From DASUBV01 sp036501025 (GTDB lineage: Bacteria > Actinomycetota > Actinomycetes > Streptosporangiales > Streptosporangiaceae), in contig DASYBB010000168.1 of the NCBI GenBank assembly GCA_036501025.1, positions 1-64,000 of the forward strand: a DNA stretch of 64,000 nucleotides, written 5' to 3'. Made by a program: the position numbers and the translations under genes. The notes under the pieces are model-generated. The model had not been told where the DNA came from. It did no database searches and worked only from the letters and a program-made list of their open reading frames with translations. Shown here one piece after another: positions 33,769-42,187 of the stretch. Within the stretch, counting starts at the first letter, position 1, and each line of letters opens with the position of its first letter.

Positions 33769-33935
33769 TAATGGCTAGCCGGCCCGTTCCCCCATTCCGG
33801 CCTGCCGCCAGGCCCGGCGCGCCCACCCGGTCCGTCACGCCGACCCAGTCCGGCATGACGGCCCACCGGGCCTGGCGGCTGGCGACTGGCGGCTGGCGGA
33901 CCACCCTGGCCTGGCGGCCTGGCCCGGCGCGGCTG

Positions 33936-34007
33936 CCCAGCCCGTCCTCAACCCCCAGCCCGTCCTCAACCCCCAGCCCGTCCTCAACCCCCAGCCCGTC
34001 CTCGACC
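33936..34007. repeat. 18-base minisatellite, four copies
   Basis: CCCAGCCCGTCCTCAACC repeated at 33936, 33954, 33972 and 33990, the last copy with one change. The unit is a multiple of three, so the frames through it stay open and look like coding repeats (SPSSTP or GVEDGL), but no flanking homology supports a gene. Confidence 0.92.
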
Positions 34008-34139
34008 CCCCGTCCGGCAACGAGAGGCAAGCGGCGCAAGGCGGCCCACCTGGCACGACGGCCCAGTGGGGCACGGTGGCCGAGTCCGGCCTGCCGGGTC
34101 CGGCCAGCGCGGCCGGCCGGCGGCTTCAGGCGCGGAGGC

Positions 34140-34330
34140 CCACCTGCCCGCGACCCGCCCGGACCGGGAGGCTGAGCTCGCCTACCTCCAGTCCTTTACC
34201 TACGTGTACCGCACCCACCTGCATGCGTACCTGGACGCCCTGATCCGCGGCGTCGATCATTTCGAGCCAGGGGACGAACCCCGGCGGCGCCACGCCCACC
34301 GGGACCGATCTCCCGCTCCTGCCCGGCCCG
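34140..34330 (+). pseudogene. Decayed copy of the DivIVA-like 3' end
   Basis: Codons from 34147 read LPATRPDREAELAYLQSF, matching PPADRPDVEAELECVRSF of the intact gene; the module continues YRTHLHAYLDALIRGVDHFE, like LRDYLGALMRG...EFE. After about 34275 the similarity continues in another frame: ATPTGTDLP against AATTRIDLP, the end of the intact protein. The frameshift and missing N-terminal domain mark it as a pseudogene. An open frame 34066-34452 could still be translated. Confidence 0.65.
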
Positions 34331-34528
34331 CGGCTCCCGGATACGACAGCAACGTAACGGCACTGCTGCCAGAGCGACAGCGACCGTACGGTCATGTCGC
34401 TGGCATCCGCCAGGTCGCTGTTCATGAGCGTCGGCCACCACTGCTGGTGTGAATGCCGGGGCGGCCGGGGCGCCTGGTTTGCTGCTGGCTCGATTGCCGC
34501 GGCAGCGGGGCTCGAAAATGGGGCCCAC

Positions 34529-34582
34529 CATGATCCCGCAGGATTTGGCATAGCCGGCTAGCCAAAATCCTGCGGGATCATG
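34529..34582. repeat. Long palindrome at the end of the reductase gene
   Basis: CATGATCCCGCAGGATTT (34529-34546) plus GGC pairs with GCC and AAAATCCTGCGGGATCATG up to 34582, a stem of about 21 bp with a single extra base. The 11-base loop holds TAGCCGGCTA, itself a palindrome. It includes the reductase stop codon and may end transcription from that strand. Confidence 0.85.
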
Positions 34583-35906
34583 AGCTGTCCATTACGGCAG
34601 GACTGAATGCGTCGCAATGGATGCGCCGCAATGACTGCCCGGCCAGGAACAGCGCTCGCCGCGTGCGGGCCACGACGCCCGGGCCGCCGCATAGGTACAC
34701 CTGCGCTTCGCTCGTCACGCTCGTCCGGCACGTCGCAGGCGTCAGGCTCGTCCCAGGCGGTCCGCCGGGCGCGCCCCGGCCGGCCAGCGCGGTGTACTCG
34801 GCGACCGCGGCTGCGACGATGTCCTCGCCGCGGGATAACACGCACGTTCGCAAGCGGACCGGCTCCGGGGGCAGGTGCTCGTCCGGATAGAGGCCGCTGG
34901 GATCGGCCGCTCCGCGCAGCAAGACGATCGGGCCGTGATGGCCGCGGGCGAGGGCGTCGCGGGCCGCCGCCGCGAGCGGCGCGACCCCGGTCCCGGTCCC
35001 GGCCAGCAGCAATGGGGCGCCCGGCTCCCCCGGCTGGTAGCAGCACGTCCCTGACGGGCGGCCCAGGCTGAGCTCGGCGCCGGGCCGGGCGCTGGCCAGC
35101 CAGGTGCTCATCGCCCCGCCCGGATAGACCCGCACATAGAACTCGGCCCCATCACGGTCCGCCTCGTCCGGCCCGTTGGCGAACGAGTACACCCGGACCA
35201 GGTCAGCGCGCCGGCCGGGGCCGTCCCCGTCCGCGCTGTCCCCGTCGGGCCCGTCCCCGGGCCGGGCATCCTGGTCGGGGCCTTCCCGGTGTCGGGCATC
35301 CTGGTCGGGGCCTTCCCGGTGTCGGCCGTCACCGTCGGGGCCGTTTCTGGTCGGGTGAGTCCCGTCGCGGCCGGCGGGGATTCGCAGGGCTACGTGCTGG
35401 CCGGCGCGGAAGTTCAGCGGGCGCTCGGGGCGGACCCGGACGCGCAGGGCCGGGCCTTCGCGGCGAACCGATAACAGGCGGGCGGGCGCGTAGGTATCGC
35501 CCCCGGCCAGGGCCACGGTCAGGTCGCTGGCCGGCCGGGCCTGGCACGCGAGGAAGTAGCCGTCGGCCCGGAGGGCGTCCTCGAGCCCGGCCGGGCCGTC
35601 CGGCCCGGGATCGCCGTGCAGGCCGCGCACCAGGCACGCCCGGCAGATGCCCGCCTGGCACGCCGACGGCACCCGGACGCCCTGCCGGCTCAGGGCGCTC
35701 AGCACGGTCTCACCCGGACGACAGTCCAGACTGACCTCGGCCGGGCCGGAGCCCGGTGCTGCGGAGCGGGCGGGGTCGGCGCCGGGCCGGCTGTCGCCGG
35801 GCCGGTCCACGCCGGGCTGGCAGGAACCCGGCGGGCTGGCGCCGGGCTGGCCGGGGCCGGGCGCGGGGAGAGGGGGGAGACTCGCGCCGAGGACTGTGAT
35901 CCGCAT
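34578..35906 (-). CDS. Ferredoxin-type [2Fe-2S] / FAD-NAD(P)H oxidoreductase
   Basis: About 442 residues from ATG 35906. Residues about 57-135 are a plant-type ferredoxin domain with C83, C88, C91 and C121 (CxxxxCxxC...C). Then comes an FAD domain with RVYSFANGPDE and VRVYPGGAMSTWLA, and an NAD(P) domain with LLAGTGTGVAPLAAAARDAL and YLCGGPGVVARTRRAL. This is the architecture of phenol-hydroxylase/CDP-6-deoxy-glucoseen reductase-type electron-transfer proteins. A Gly/Asp/Arg-rich insertion with 30-base DNA repeats sits in the FAD domain, and a Pro/Gly-rich stretch fills residues 10-55. It starts 8 bases after the truncated haemoglobin, so it is probably that globin's reductase. Confidence 0.88.
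   Translation of the reverse strand: MRITVLGASLPPLPAPGPGQPGASPPGSCQPGVDRPGDSRPGADPARSAAPGSGPAEVSLDCRPGETVLSALSRQGVRVPSACQAGICRACLVRGLHGDPGPDGPAGLEDALRADGYFLACQARPASDLTVALAGGDTYAPARLLSVRREGPALRVRVRPERPLNFRAGQHVALRIPAGRDGTHPTRNGPDGDGRHREGPDQDARHREGPDQDARPGDGPDGDSADGDGPGRRADLVRVYSFANGPDEADRDGAEFYVRVYPGGAMSTWLASARPGAELSLGRPSGTCCYQPGEPGAPLLLAGTGTGVAPLAAAARDALARGHHGPIVLLRGAADPSGLYPDEHLPPEPVRLRTCVLSRGEDIVAAAVAEYTALAGRGAPGGPPGTSLTPATCRTSVTSEAQVYLCGGPGVVARTRRALFLAGQSLRRIHCDAFSPAVMDSS
35264..35323 (-). repeat. Two exact 30-base repeats inside the reductase gene
   Basis: 35264-35293 and 35294-35323 are identical 30-base units encoding the repeated GPDQDARHRE of the insertion in the FAD domain. A degenerate partial copy continues to about 35350. 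Confidence 0.9.
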
Positions 35907-35914
35907 CGCGGGCG

Positions 35915-36283
35915 TCAGCGGTTCAGGATGTCGTCGCGGACGCTGTTGGCCACCTCGCACGCGGCGGCGGTGTCCGCCGCCGCCACGCCGAGCTCGCTCA
36001 GCGTCTGGGCCAGGTAGCCGATCACCAGGTCGACGTGCCCGTCCGTCAGGCGGGGCAGCGGGGCGTGGGCGGTACGCAGGTCACGGCCGGTGTAGGCGGC
36101 CGGGCCGCCGAGGGCCATGGTGAGGAACGCGGCTTGCTTGGCTACCTGGCGATCCAGGTCGACGTCGTCGAAGTAGCCGCTGAGTGTCGGGTCGGATAAG
36201 ACCTTGCGGTAGAAGAGCTCCGCGGCCGCGGAGACGGCCGGAGCACCCCCGATGCGATCGAAGAGGCTCGCTTGCGTCGTCAT
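35915..36283 (-). CDS. glbN: Group I truncated haemoglobin
   Basis: A 122-residue 2/2 haemoglobin: SLFDRIGGAPAVSAAAELFY at the N-terminus with the distal-pocket Tyr25, then YFDDVDLDRQVAKQAAFLTM, ALGGPAAYTGRDLR, and proximal-heme His73 in TAHAPL. The pattern is that of trHbN rather than group II. trHbN of Mycobacterium oxidises nitric oxide to nitrate using O2. ATG 36283 sits seven bases after a good -10 box, so the mRNA is probably leaderless. The next gene, 8 bases downstream, is a flavin/ferredoxin reductase that could re-reduce the heme. Confidence 0.93.
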   Translation of the reverse strand: MTTQASLFDRIGGAPAVSAAAELFYRKVLSDPTLSGYFDDVDLDRQVAKQAAFLTMALGGPAAYTGRDLRTAHAPLPRLTDGHVDLVIGYLAQTLSELGVAAADTAAACEVANSVRDDILNR

Positions 36284-36290
36284 GCTGTGG

Positions 36291-36319
36291 TGTATAGCGC
36301 CGGATTGGCGAACTTGCAA
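36291..36319 (-). promoter_or_regulatory. Strong promoter of the globin-reductase pair, likely leaderless
   Basis: On the minus strand TTGCAA (36314-36319), a 17-base spacer and TATACA (36291-36296). Seven bases later comes the globin ATG, so transcription would start at or next to the A of the start codon. This is the best consensus-like promoter I find in the window. Confidence 0.75.
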
Positions 36320-36460
36320 CCTACTTGCTGAGATTTGCGGCCCGCACGATGCACCCCGCGGCGGCCGGGTCGTACGGCGGACTGCCCGGGTTGCCGGGTT
36401 GCACCAGATAGCCTGAAGGGGCTTAGCGACAGGCCATAGCGAGGGACGGCGGCCACACAC

Positions 36461-38080
<1,620 letters not shown>

Positions 38081-38092
<12 letters not shown>

Positions 38093-38169
38093 CCCGGACC
38101 GGGCAGCGGGAAGGGGCGCCAGCCCGGCACCGGGCGGCGGGAAGAAGGGCGCCAGCCCGGCCCCGGGAC
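38081..38169 (+). repeat. Three imperfect 30-base repeats overlapping the ffh stop
   Basis: 38081-38110, 38111-38141 and 38142-38169 share AAGGGGCGC[TC]AGCCCGG...CCGGG. The ffh stop TAG is in the first copy; the later copies have CAG at that place. Confidence 0.8.
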
Positions 38170-38360
38170 GCTGCCGGCCAGGCGCGTCCGCCGCGTGATT
38201 ACGCACTGGTGCGGCGCGTCTGGCAGACTGTACGGGCTACTCTCGGCCGAGCGAGGCCCTCTCTCCTTGCTGAGCCGGACCCATCTGGGCGGCACGCCTG
38301 GTCCCCACCCGGTCACGTGCCCTGCCCGACACCGAAATCCGCTGGGAGAAGACCACAGCC

Positions 38361-39086
38361 GTGGCTGTCAAGATCAAGCTGAAGCGCCTGGGCAAGATTC
38401 GGGCACCGTATTACCGGATCGTCGTGGCTGACTCGCGCACGAAGCGGGACGGCCGGGCCATCGAGGAGATCGGCAAGTACCACCCGAAGAACGACCCGTC
38501 GTTCATCGAGGTGGACTCCGAGCGAGCGCAGCACTGGCTGTCGGTCGGCGCGCAGCCGACGGACCCGGTCCGCAAGATCCTCGAGATCACCGGCGACTGG
38601 CAGAAGTTCAAGGGCCTGCCGGGGGCCGAGGGGACGCTGCGCACCGCGGAGCCCAAGGCCGACCGGAAGGTCGCCTTCGCCGAGGCCCTGCAGGAGACCC
38701 TGGACGACAGCGGCGCGACGACCAAGGGCAAGCCGCGCGGCCGGGCGGCCGACTCGGCGAAGGCCGCGAAGCCGGACGCGAAGTCCGACACCGCCAAGGC
38801 CGAGAAGCCGGCCAAGGCCGACAAGCCGAAGGCCGAGGCCAAGCCGGACGCCAAGACTGAGGCCAAGGCCAAGACCGCGGTCAAGGAGGACGCCAAGACC
38901 GAGGACAAGGCGGACGCCAAGACCGAGGACAAGGCTGAGGCCAAGACCGAGGCCAAGGCTGACGCCAAGACCGCGGTCAAGGAGGACGCGAAGACCGAGG
39001 ACAAGGCGGACGCCAAGGCCGAGCCGGCCAAGGCCGAGACCCCACCGGCCGACGCTGCCGCCGACTCGGCGCCCAGCGAGGGCTGA
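38361..39086 (+). CDS. rpsP: 30S ribosomal protein S16 with very long Lys/Ala/Glu tail
   Basis: Residues 1 to about 85 are a normal S16 (MAVKIKLKRLGKIRAPYYRI, VVADSRTKRDGRAIEEIGKY). Typical actinomycete S16 ends by about 140-170; this one has 241 residues. The tail from about 125 is built from K, A, D, E and T only (AKTEDKADAKTEDKAEAKTE and similar), encoded by an internally duplicated DNA segment. Such tails may be disordered and solvent-exposed on the ribosome. GTG 38361 fits the family. First gene of rpsP-khpA-rimM-trmD. Confidence 0.95.
   Translation: MAVKIKLKRLGKIRAPYYRIVVADSRTKRDGRAIEEIGKYHPKNDPSFIEVDSERAQHWLSVGAQPTDPVRKILEITGDWQKFKGLPGAEGTLRTAEPKADRKVAFAEALQETLDDSGATTKGKPRGRAADSAKAAKPDAKSDTAKAEKPAKADKPKAEAKPDAKTEAKAKTAVKEDAKTEDKADAKTEDKAEAKTEAKADAKTAVKEDAKTEDKADAKAEPAKAETPPADAAADSAPSEG
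38871..39017 (+). repeat. 96-base-spaced duplication in the rpsP tail
   Basis: 38871-38921 and 38967-39017 are nearly identical over 51 bases (one substitution seen), giving the repeated peptide KTAVKEDAKTEDKADAK. Shorter GACCGAGGACAAGG units repeat between and around them. Confidence 0.9.
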
Positions 39087-39087
39087 C

Positions 39088-39330
39088 GTGCTCGAAGAGG
39101 CGCTGGAGCACCTGGTCAAGGGCATCGTCGAGCACCCGGACGAGGTCCGGGTGGACGAGCGCGGCCTGCGCCGGGGCCGGGTCCTGGAGGTCCGGGTCCA
39201 CCCCGACGACCTGGGCAAAGTCATCGGCCGGGGCGGGCGCACGGCCAAGGCCCTGCGTACCGTGATCGGCTCGCTGGCGGGCGGCTCCTACGTCCGCGTC
39301 GACCTCCTGGACACTGACGAGGTCCGCTAG
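39088..39330 (+). CDS. khpA: KH-domain RNA-binding protein KhpA
   Basis: An 80-residue single KH domain (YlqC family): LEEALEHLVKGIVEHPDEVR, VRVHPDDLGKVIGRGGRTAK with the GxxG loop GRGG, and ALRTVIGSLAGGSYVRVDLL. KhpA with KhpB binds many small and messenger RNAs in other bacteria. GTG 39088 follows the rpsP stop by one base; rimM starts four bases after its end. Conserved position. Confidence 0.95.
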   Translation: MLEEALEHLVKGIVEHPDEVRVDERGLRRGRVLEVRVHPDDLGKVIGRGGRTAKALRTVIGSLAGGSYVRVDLLDTDEVR

Positions 39331-39334
39331 CGCC

Positions 39335-39862
39335 ATGCAGCTGGTCGTCGGCCGGATCGGCCGGCCACACGGGATCCGCGGCGATGTCGTCGTCGATGTG
39401 CGCACGGACGATCCCGAGCTGCGGTTCGCGGCCGGCTCGGTTCTCGCGACCGAGCCGGCCGCGGGCGGCCCGCTGACCGTCGCCGGGATCCGCTGGCACT
39501 CGGGCCGGCTGCTGGTGCACTTCGCCGGCTTCGACGACCGCGACCGCGCCGATGACCTGCGCGGCATCATGCTGGTCATCGACTCCGATGAGCTCGAGGA
39601 CACCGGCGACCCGGAGGAGTTCCGCGACCACCAGCTCATCGGGCTGACGGTCACGACCACCGCCGGGGAGCAGGTCGGCCAGGTCGGCGATGTCCTGCAC
39701 TACGGTCAGGACCTGCTGGTCATCAAGGGCGCCGGCCCGCGCCAGGGCACCGAGATCCTGGTGCCCTTCGTCGCGCCGCTGGTGCCCGAGGTCGACGTCA
39801 AGGCCGGCCGCCTGGTCATCGACCCGCCGCCCGGCCTGCTGGACCCGGACTCCGCGAGCTAA
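39335..39862 (+). CDS. rimM: Ribosome maturation factor RimM
   Basis: Assists 30S head assembly by binding S19. 175 residues with the N-terminal VVGRIGRPHGIRGDVVVDVR-type RimM domain and the C-terminal PRC-barrel (QLIGLTVTTTAGEQVGQVGD, GTEILVPFVAPLVPEVDV, GRLVIDPPPGLLD). Typical size. Between khpA and trmD in the operon. Confidence 0.96.
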   Translation: MQLVVGRIGRPHGIRGDVVVDVRTDDPELRFAAGSVLATEPAAGGPLTVAGIRWHSGRLLVHFAGFDDRDRADDLRGIMLVIDSDELEDTGDPEEFRDHQLIGLTVTTTAGEQVGQVGDVLHYGQDLLVIKGAGPRQGTEILVPFVAPLVPEVDVKAGRLVIDPPPGLLDPDSAS

Positions 39863-39885
39863 CGGAGCTCAGCGAGGAGGCCACC

Positions 39886-40698
39886 GTGCGGATCGACATC
39901 GTCACCATCTTCGGCGGGTACTTCACCGCTTTGAACGAATCGCTCATCGGCAAGGCCGTCCAGCGCGGAGACATCACGCTGAACGTCCATGACCTGCGGG
40001 CCTGGACCAGCGACGTGCACCACACCGTGGACGACGCGCCGTTCGGCGGCGGCCCCGGCATGGTGATGAAGCCCGAGCCCTGGGGCCAGGCCCTCGACGC
40101 GATCGTGGGTCCCGGCGAGCGGGCGCGGCTGATCGTGCCGACGCCGGCCGGCATCCCGTTCACCCAGGCCCTGGCCGCGGAGTACGCCGCCGAGCCGCGG
40201 CTGGTCTTCGCCTGCGGCCGGTACGAGGGCATCGACGCCCGGGTGGCGGCCGATGCCCGGTCCCGGATGGCCGTGGACGAGGTCAGCATCGGCGACTACG
40301 TCCTGCCCGGCGGCGAGGCCGCCGTGCTGGTCATGGCCGAGACCGTGGGCCGGCTGCTGCCGGGGGTGCTCGGCAACGCGCAGTCCGCGCCCGACGACTC
40401 GTTTGGCGGCGGCGACGGCGGGACCATGGCGGGCCTGGTCGAGGGACCCGCCTACACCCGGCCGCGGGTCTGGCGGGGCCAGGAAGTCCCGCCCGTCCTG
40501 CTGTCGGGCGATCACGCCGCCGTCGCCCGGTGGCGCCGTGACCGGGCGCTGCTGCGGACCGCCGAGAACCGTCCTGACCTCGTGAAACGCCTTCTCGATC
40601 CGGAGCCCGGCCCGGCCGCCGGCGCGCTCAGCGCCCGCGATCGGGAGGTGCTGGCTGAGGCTGGCTTTCCGGTTAGCGGCCAAGATATGGCACACTGA
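39886..40698 (+). CDS. trmD: tRNA (guanine37-N1)-methyltransferase
   Basis: Methylates G37 next to the anticodon and prevents frameshifting. 270 residues from GTG 39886 with GAGGAGG upstream. Motifs of the SPOUT knot: RIDIVTIFGGYFTALNESL, VDDAPFGGGPGMVMKPEP, FACGRYEGIDARVAADA and DEVSIGDYVLPGGEAAVLVM, then GLVEGPAYTRPRVWRGQEVP. The C-terminus is usual. rplS follows after a 157-base gap. Confidence 0.97.
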   Translation: MRIDIVTIFGGYFTALNESLIGKAVQRGDITLNVHDLRAWTSDVHHTVDDAPFGGGPGMVMKPEPWGQALDAIVGPGERARLIVPTPAGIPFTQALAAEYAAEPRLVFACGRYEGIDARVAADARSRMAVDEVSIGDYVLPGGEAAVLVMAETVGRLLPGVLGNAQSAPDDSFGGGDGGTMAGLVEGPAYTRPRVWRGQEVPPVLLSGDHAAVARWRRDRALLRTAENRPDLVKRLLDPEPGPAAGALSARDREVLAEAGFPVSGQDMAH

Positions 40699-40855
40699 AA
40701 GACCCAGCCCCCGCAGGACTCCGCTGCCGGGGTCTCGCCGGGTGTGCTTGTTGAGGCCAACACGTCCCCCGGCGCGCTGCTGGAGCGAACGCCGACCAGA
40801 CCGACTGAAGCGCGAACGCATGCGTGCGCGTGATGACTACTGAGGAACCGCAGCC

Positions 40856-41218
40856 ATGCACACCGCGATCGCCGAGCTTGAGCAGGCCCAGATCCGCTCC
40901 GATATCCCGGACTTCCGGCCGGGCGACACGCTGCGCGTGCACGTCAAGGTGACCGAGGGCAACCGCTCCCGGATCCAGGTCTTCCAGGGCATCGTCATCC
41001 GCCGCCAGGGCTCGAGCGCGCGGGAGACGTTCACCGTCCGCAAGATCAGCTACGGCGTCGGCGTCGAGCGCACGTTCCCGGTGCACACCCCGGCGATCGA
41101 GAAGATCGAGGTCGTGACCCGCGGCCGCGTCCGCCGGGCCAAGCTCTACTACCTGCGCGCGCTGCGCGGCAAGGCGGCCCGCATCCGGGAGCGCCGCGAG
41201 GTCACCACCTCCAAGTAG
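40856..41218 (+). CDS. rplS: 50S ribosomal protein L19
   Basis: A 120-residue protein: HTAIAELEQAQIRSDIPDFR, PGDTLRVHVKVTEGNRSRIQ, VFQGIVIRRQGSSARETFTV, then GVGVERTFPVHTPAIEKIEV and KLYYLRALRGKAARIRE. Full-length L19. The 157-base leader (40699-40855) contains an imperfect hairpin near 40706-40732 (CCCCGCAG against CTGCCGGGG) that may regulate or terminate between trmD and rplS. lepB starts 38 bases downstream. Confidence 0.97.
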   Translation: MHTAIAELEQAQIRSDIPDFRPGDTLRVHVKVTEGNRSRIQVFQGIVIRRQGSSARETFTVRKISYGVGVERTFPVHTPAIEKIEVVTRGRVRRAKLYYLRALRGKAARIRERREVTTSK

Positions 41219-41256
41219 CAGCCCCCGGTCCCCGACCTCCAGGGGTGCGCTGAATC

Positions 41257-42174
41257 ATGACGGGCGATGAGGAGACGGCGACGGACCCCGAGGGGGACGT
41301 CGCCGCTCCGGCCGGTGGCGACTCCGGCGACGGGAAAGGGCGGCGCGCCCGGAGCCGTCCGTTCTGGCAGGAATTTGTTGTCCTGGTCGTGGCCGCGCTC
41401 ACGATCGCGCTGCTGGTCAAGACCTTCGTGGTCCAGGCGTTCTTCATCCCGTCGGCGTCCATGGAGAACACCCTGCTGGTTGGGGACAAGATCCTGGTCA
41501 GCAAGCTGACCTACGATTTCCGCCCGATTCAGCCCGGCGACATCATCGTGTTCGACGGGGCCGGGTCCTGGGACCCGCCCGCGCACCGCCCGCACAGTTC
41601 CGACCCCGTCGTCGACCTGTACGACGTAAGCCTGCGCCGGCTGTTCGCGGCGATCGGCGGGCTGTTCGGGACCAAGCCGGGCCAGACCGACTACATCAAG
41701 CGCGTCATCGGTGTGCCCGGCGACCACGTGGCCTGCTGCAACGCCCAGGGTGACGTCACCGTCAACGGCGTCGCCCTGCACGAGAAGTCCTACCTGTACC
41801 CCGGCGACACGCCGGGCGTGGCGCCGGCGGGCTATTCCGGCCAGTTCAGCCTGACCGTCCCGAAGGGCCGGCTGTGGGTGCTCGGCGACCACCGCGACGA
41901 CTCGCTGGACTCGCGGGGCCATGTCGTGGACCCGGGCGACGGCACGATCCCGGAGAACCAGGTCATCGGGCGGGCGTTCGTCATCGTGTGGCCGTCCAGC
42001 CGGTGGGCGATCCTGCGGATTCCGGCCACGTTCAAGCAGCACGGCATCGCGGCCGCCGCGGCGGGCGCGGCCGGGGCCACTGCGCCTCTCCTGCCCCTTG
42101 GCGCCGGGCTGGCCGTCGTCGCCCCGGTCGCCGTCGTGCGGCGACGGCGGCGCTCGCGGTCACGCAGGGGTTAG
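41257..42174 (+). CDS. lepB: Signal peptidase I (first copy)
   Basis: Cuts signal peptides from exported proteins. 305 residues: acidic/Gly-rich N-terminus, one transmembrane helix (FVVLVVAALTIALLVKTFVV), catalytic Ser in IPSASMENTLLVGDKILV (about residue 67), catalytic Lys in TDYIKRVIGVPGDHV (about 147), GRLWVLGDHRDDSLDSRGH, and a second C-terminal hydrophobic segment followed by an Arg-rich tail. The next gene, 13 bases later, is a close paralogue. Actinomycetes commonly have several tandem SPases here (sip genes of Streptomyces). Confidence 0.96.
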   Translation: MTGDEETATDPEGDVAAPAGGDSGDGKGRRARSRPFWQEFVVLVVAALTIALLVKTFVVQAFFIPSASMENTLLVGDKILVSKLTYDFRPIQPGDIIVFDGAGSWDPPAHRPHSSDPVVDLYDVSLRRLFAAIGGLFGTKPGQTDYIKRVIGVPGDHVACCNAQGDVTVNGVALHEKSYLYPGDTPGVAPAGYSGQFSLTVPKGRLWVLGDHRDDSLDSRGHVVDPGDGTIPENQVIGRAFVIVWPSSRWAILRIPATFKQHGIAAAAAGAAGATAPLLPLGAGLAVVAPVAVVRRRRRSRSRRG

Positions 42175-42187
42175 GCTCGATCCCGAC

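Larger units (their letters stand above)
33715..34577. other. Non-coding junction made of gene remnants, repeats and a palindrome
   Basis: About 860 bases between the convergent DivIVA-like and reductase genes. It holds a remnant of a reductase 3' end (33724-33768), an 18-base minisatellite (33936-34007), a frameshifted copy of the DivIVA-like 3' end (about 34140-34330) and a long palindrome (34529-34582). Open frames crossing it are low-complexity and not credible as intact genes. Confidence 0.7.

Noticed and set aside
33936..34007. Four regularly spaced repeats as a CRISPR array
   Set aside because: The units are directly adjacent with no spacers and there are no cas genes.
33771..34175. 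Frame with SPSSTP repeats as a Ser/Pro-rich surface protein
   Set aside because: The repeat is an 18-base minisatellite that keeps several frames open; no signal peptide, no homology and gene remnants on both sides.
40699..40855. Riboswitch upstream of rplS
   Set aside because: Only an imperfect hairpin is visible and it matches no class I know; noted only in the rplS entry.
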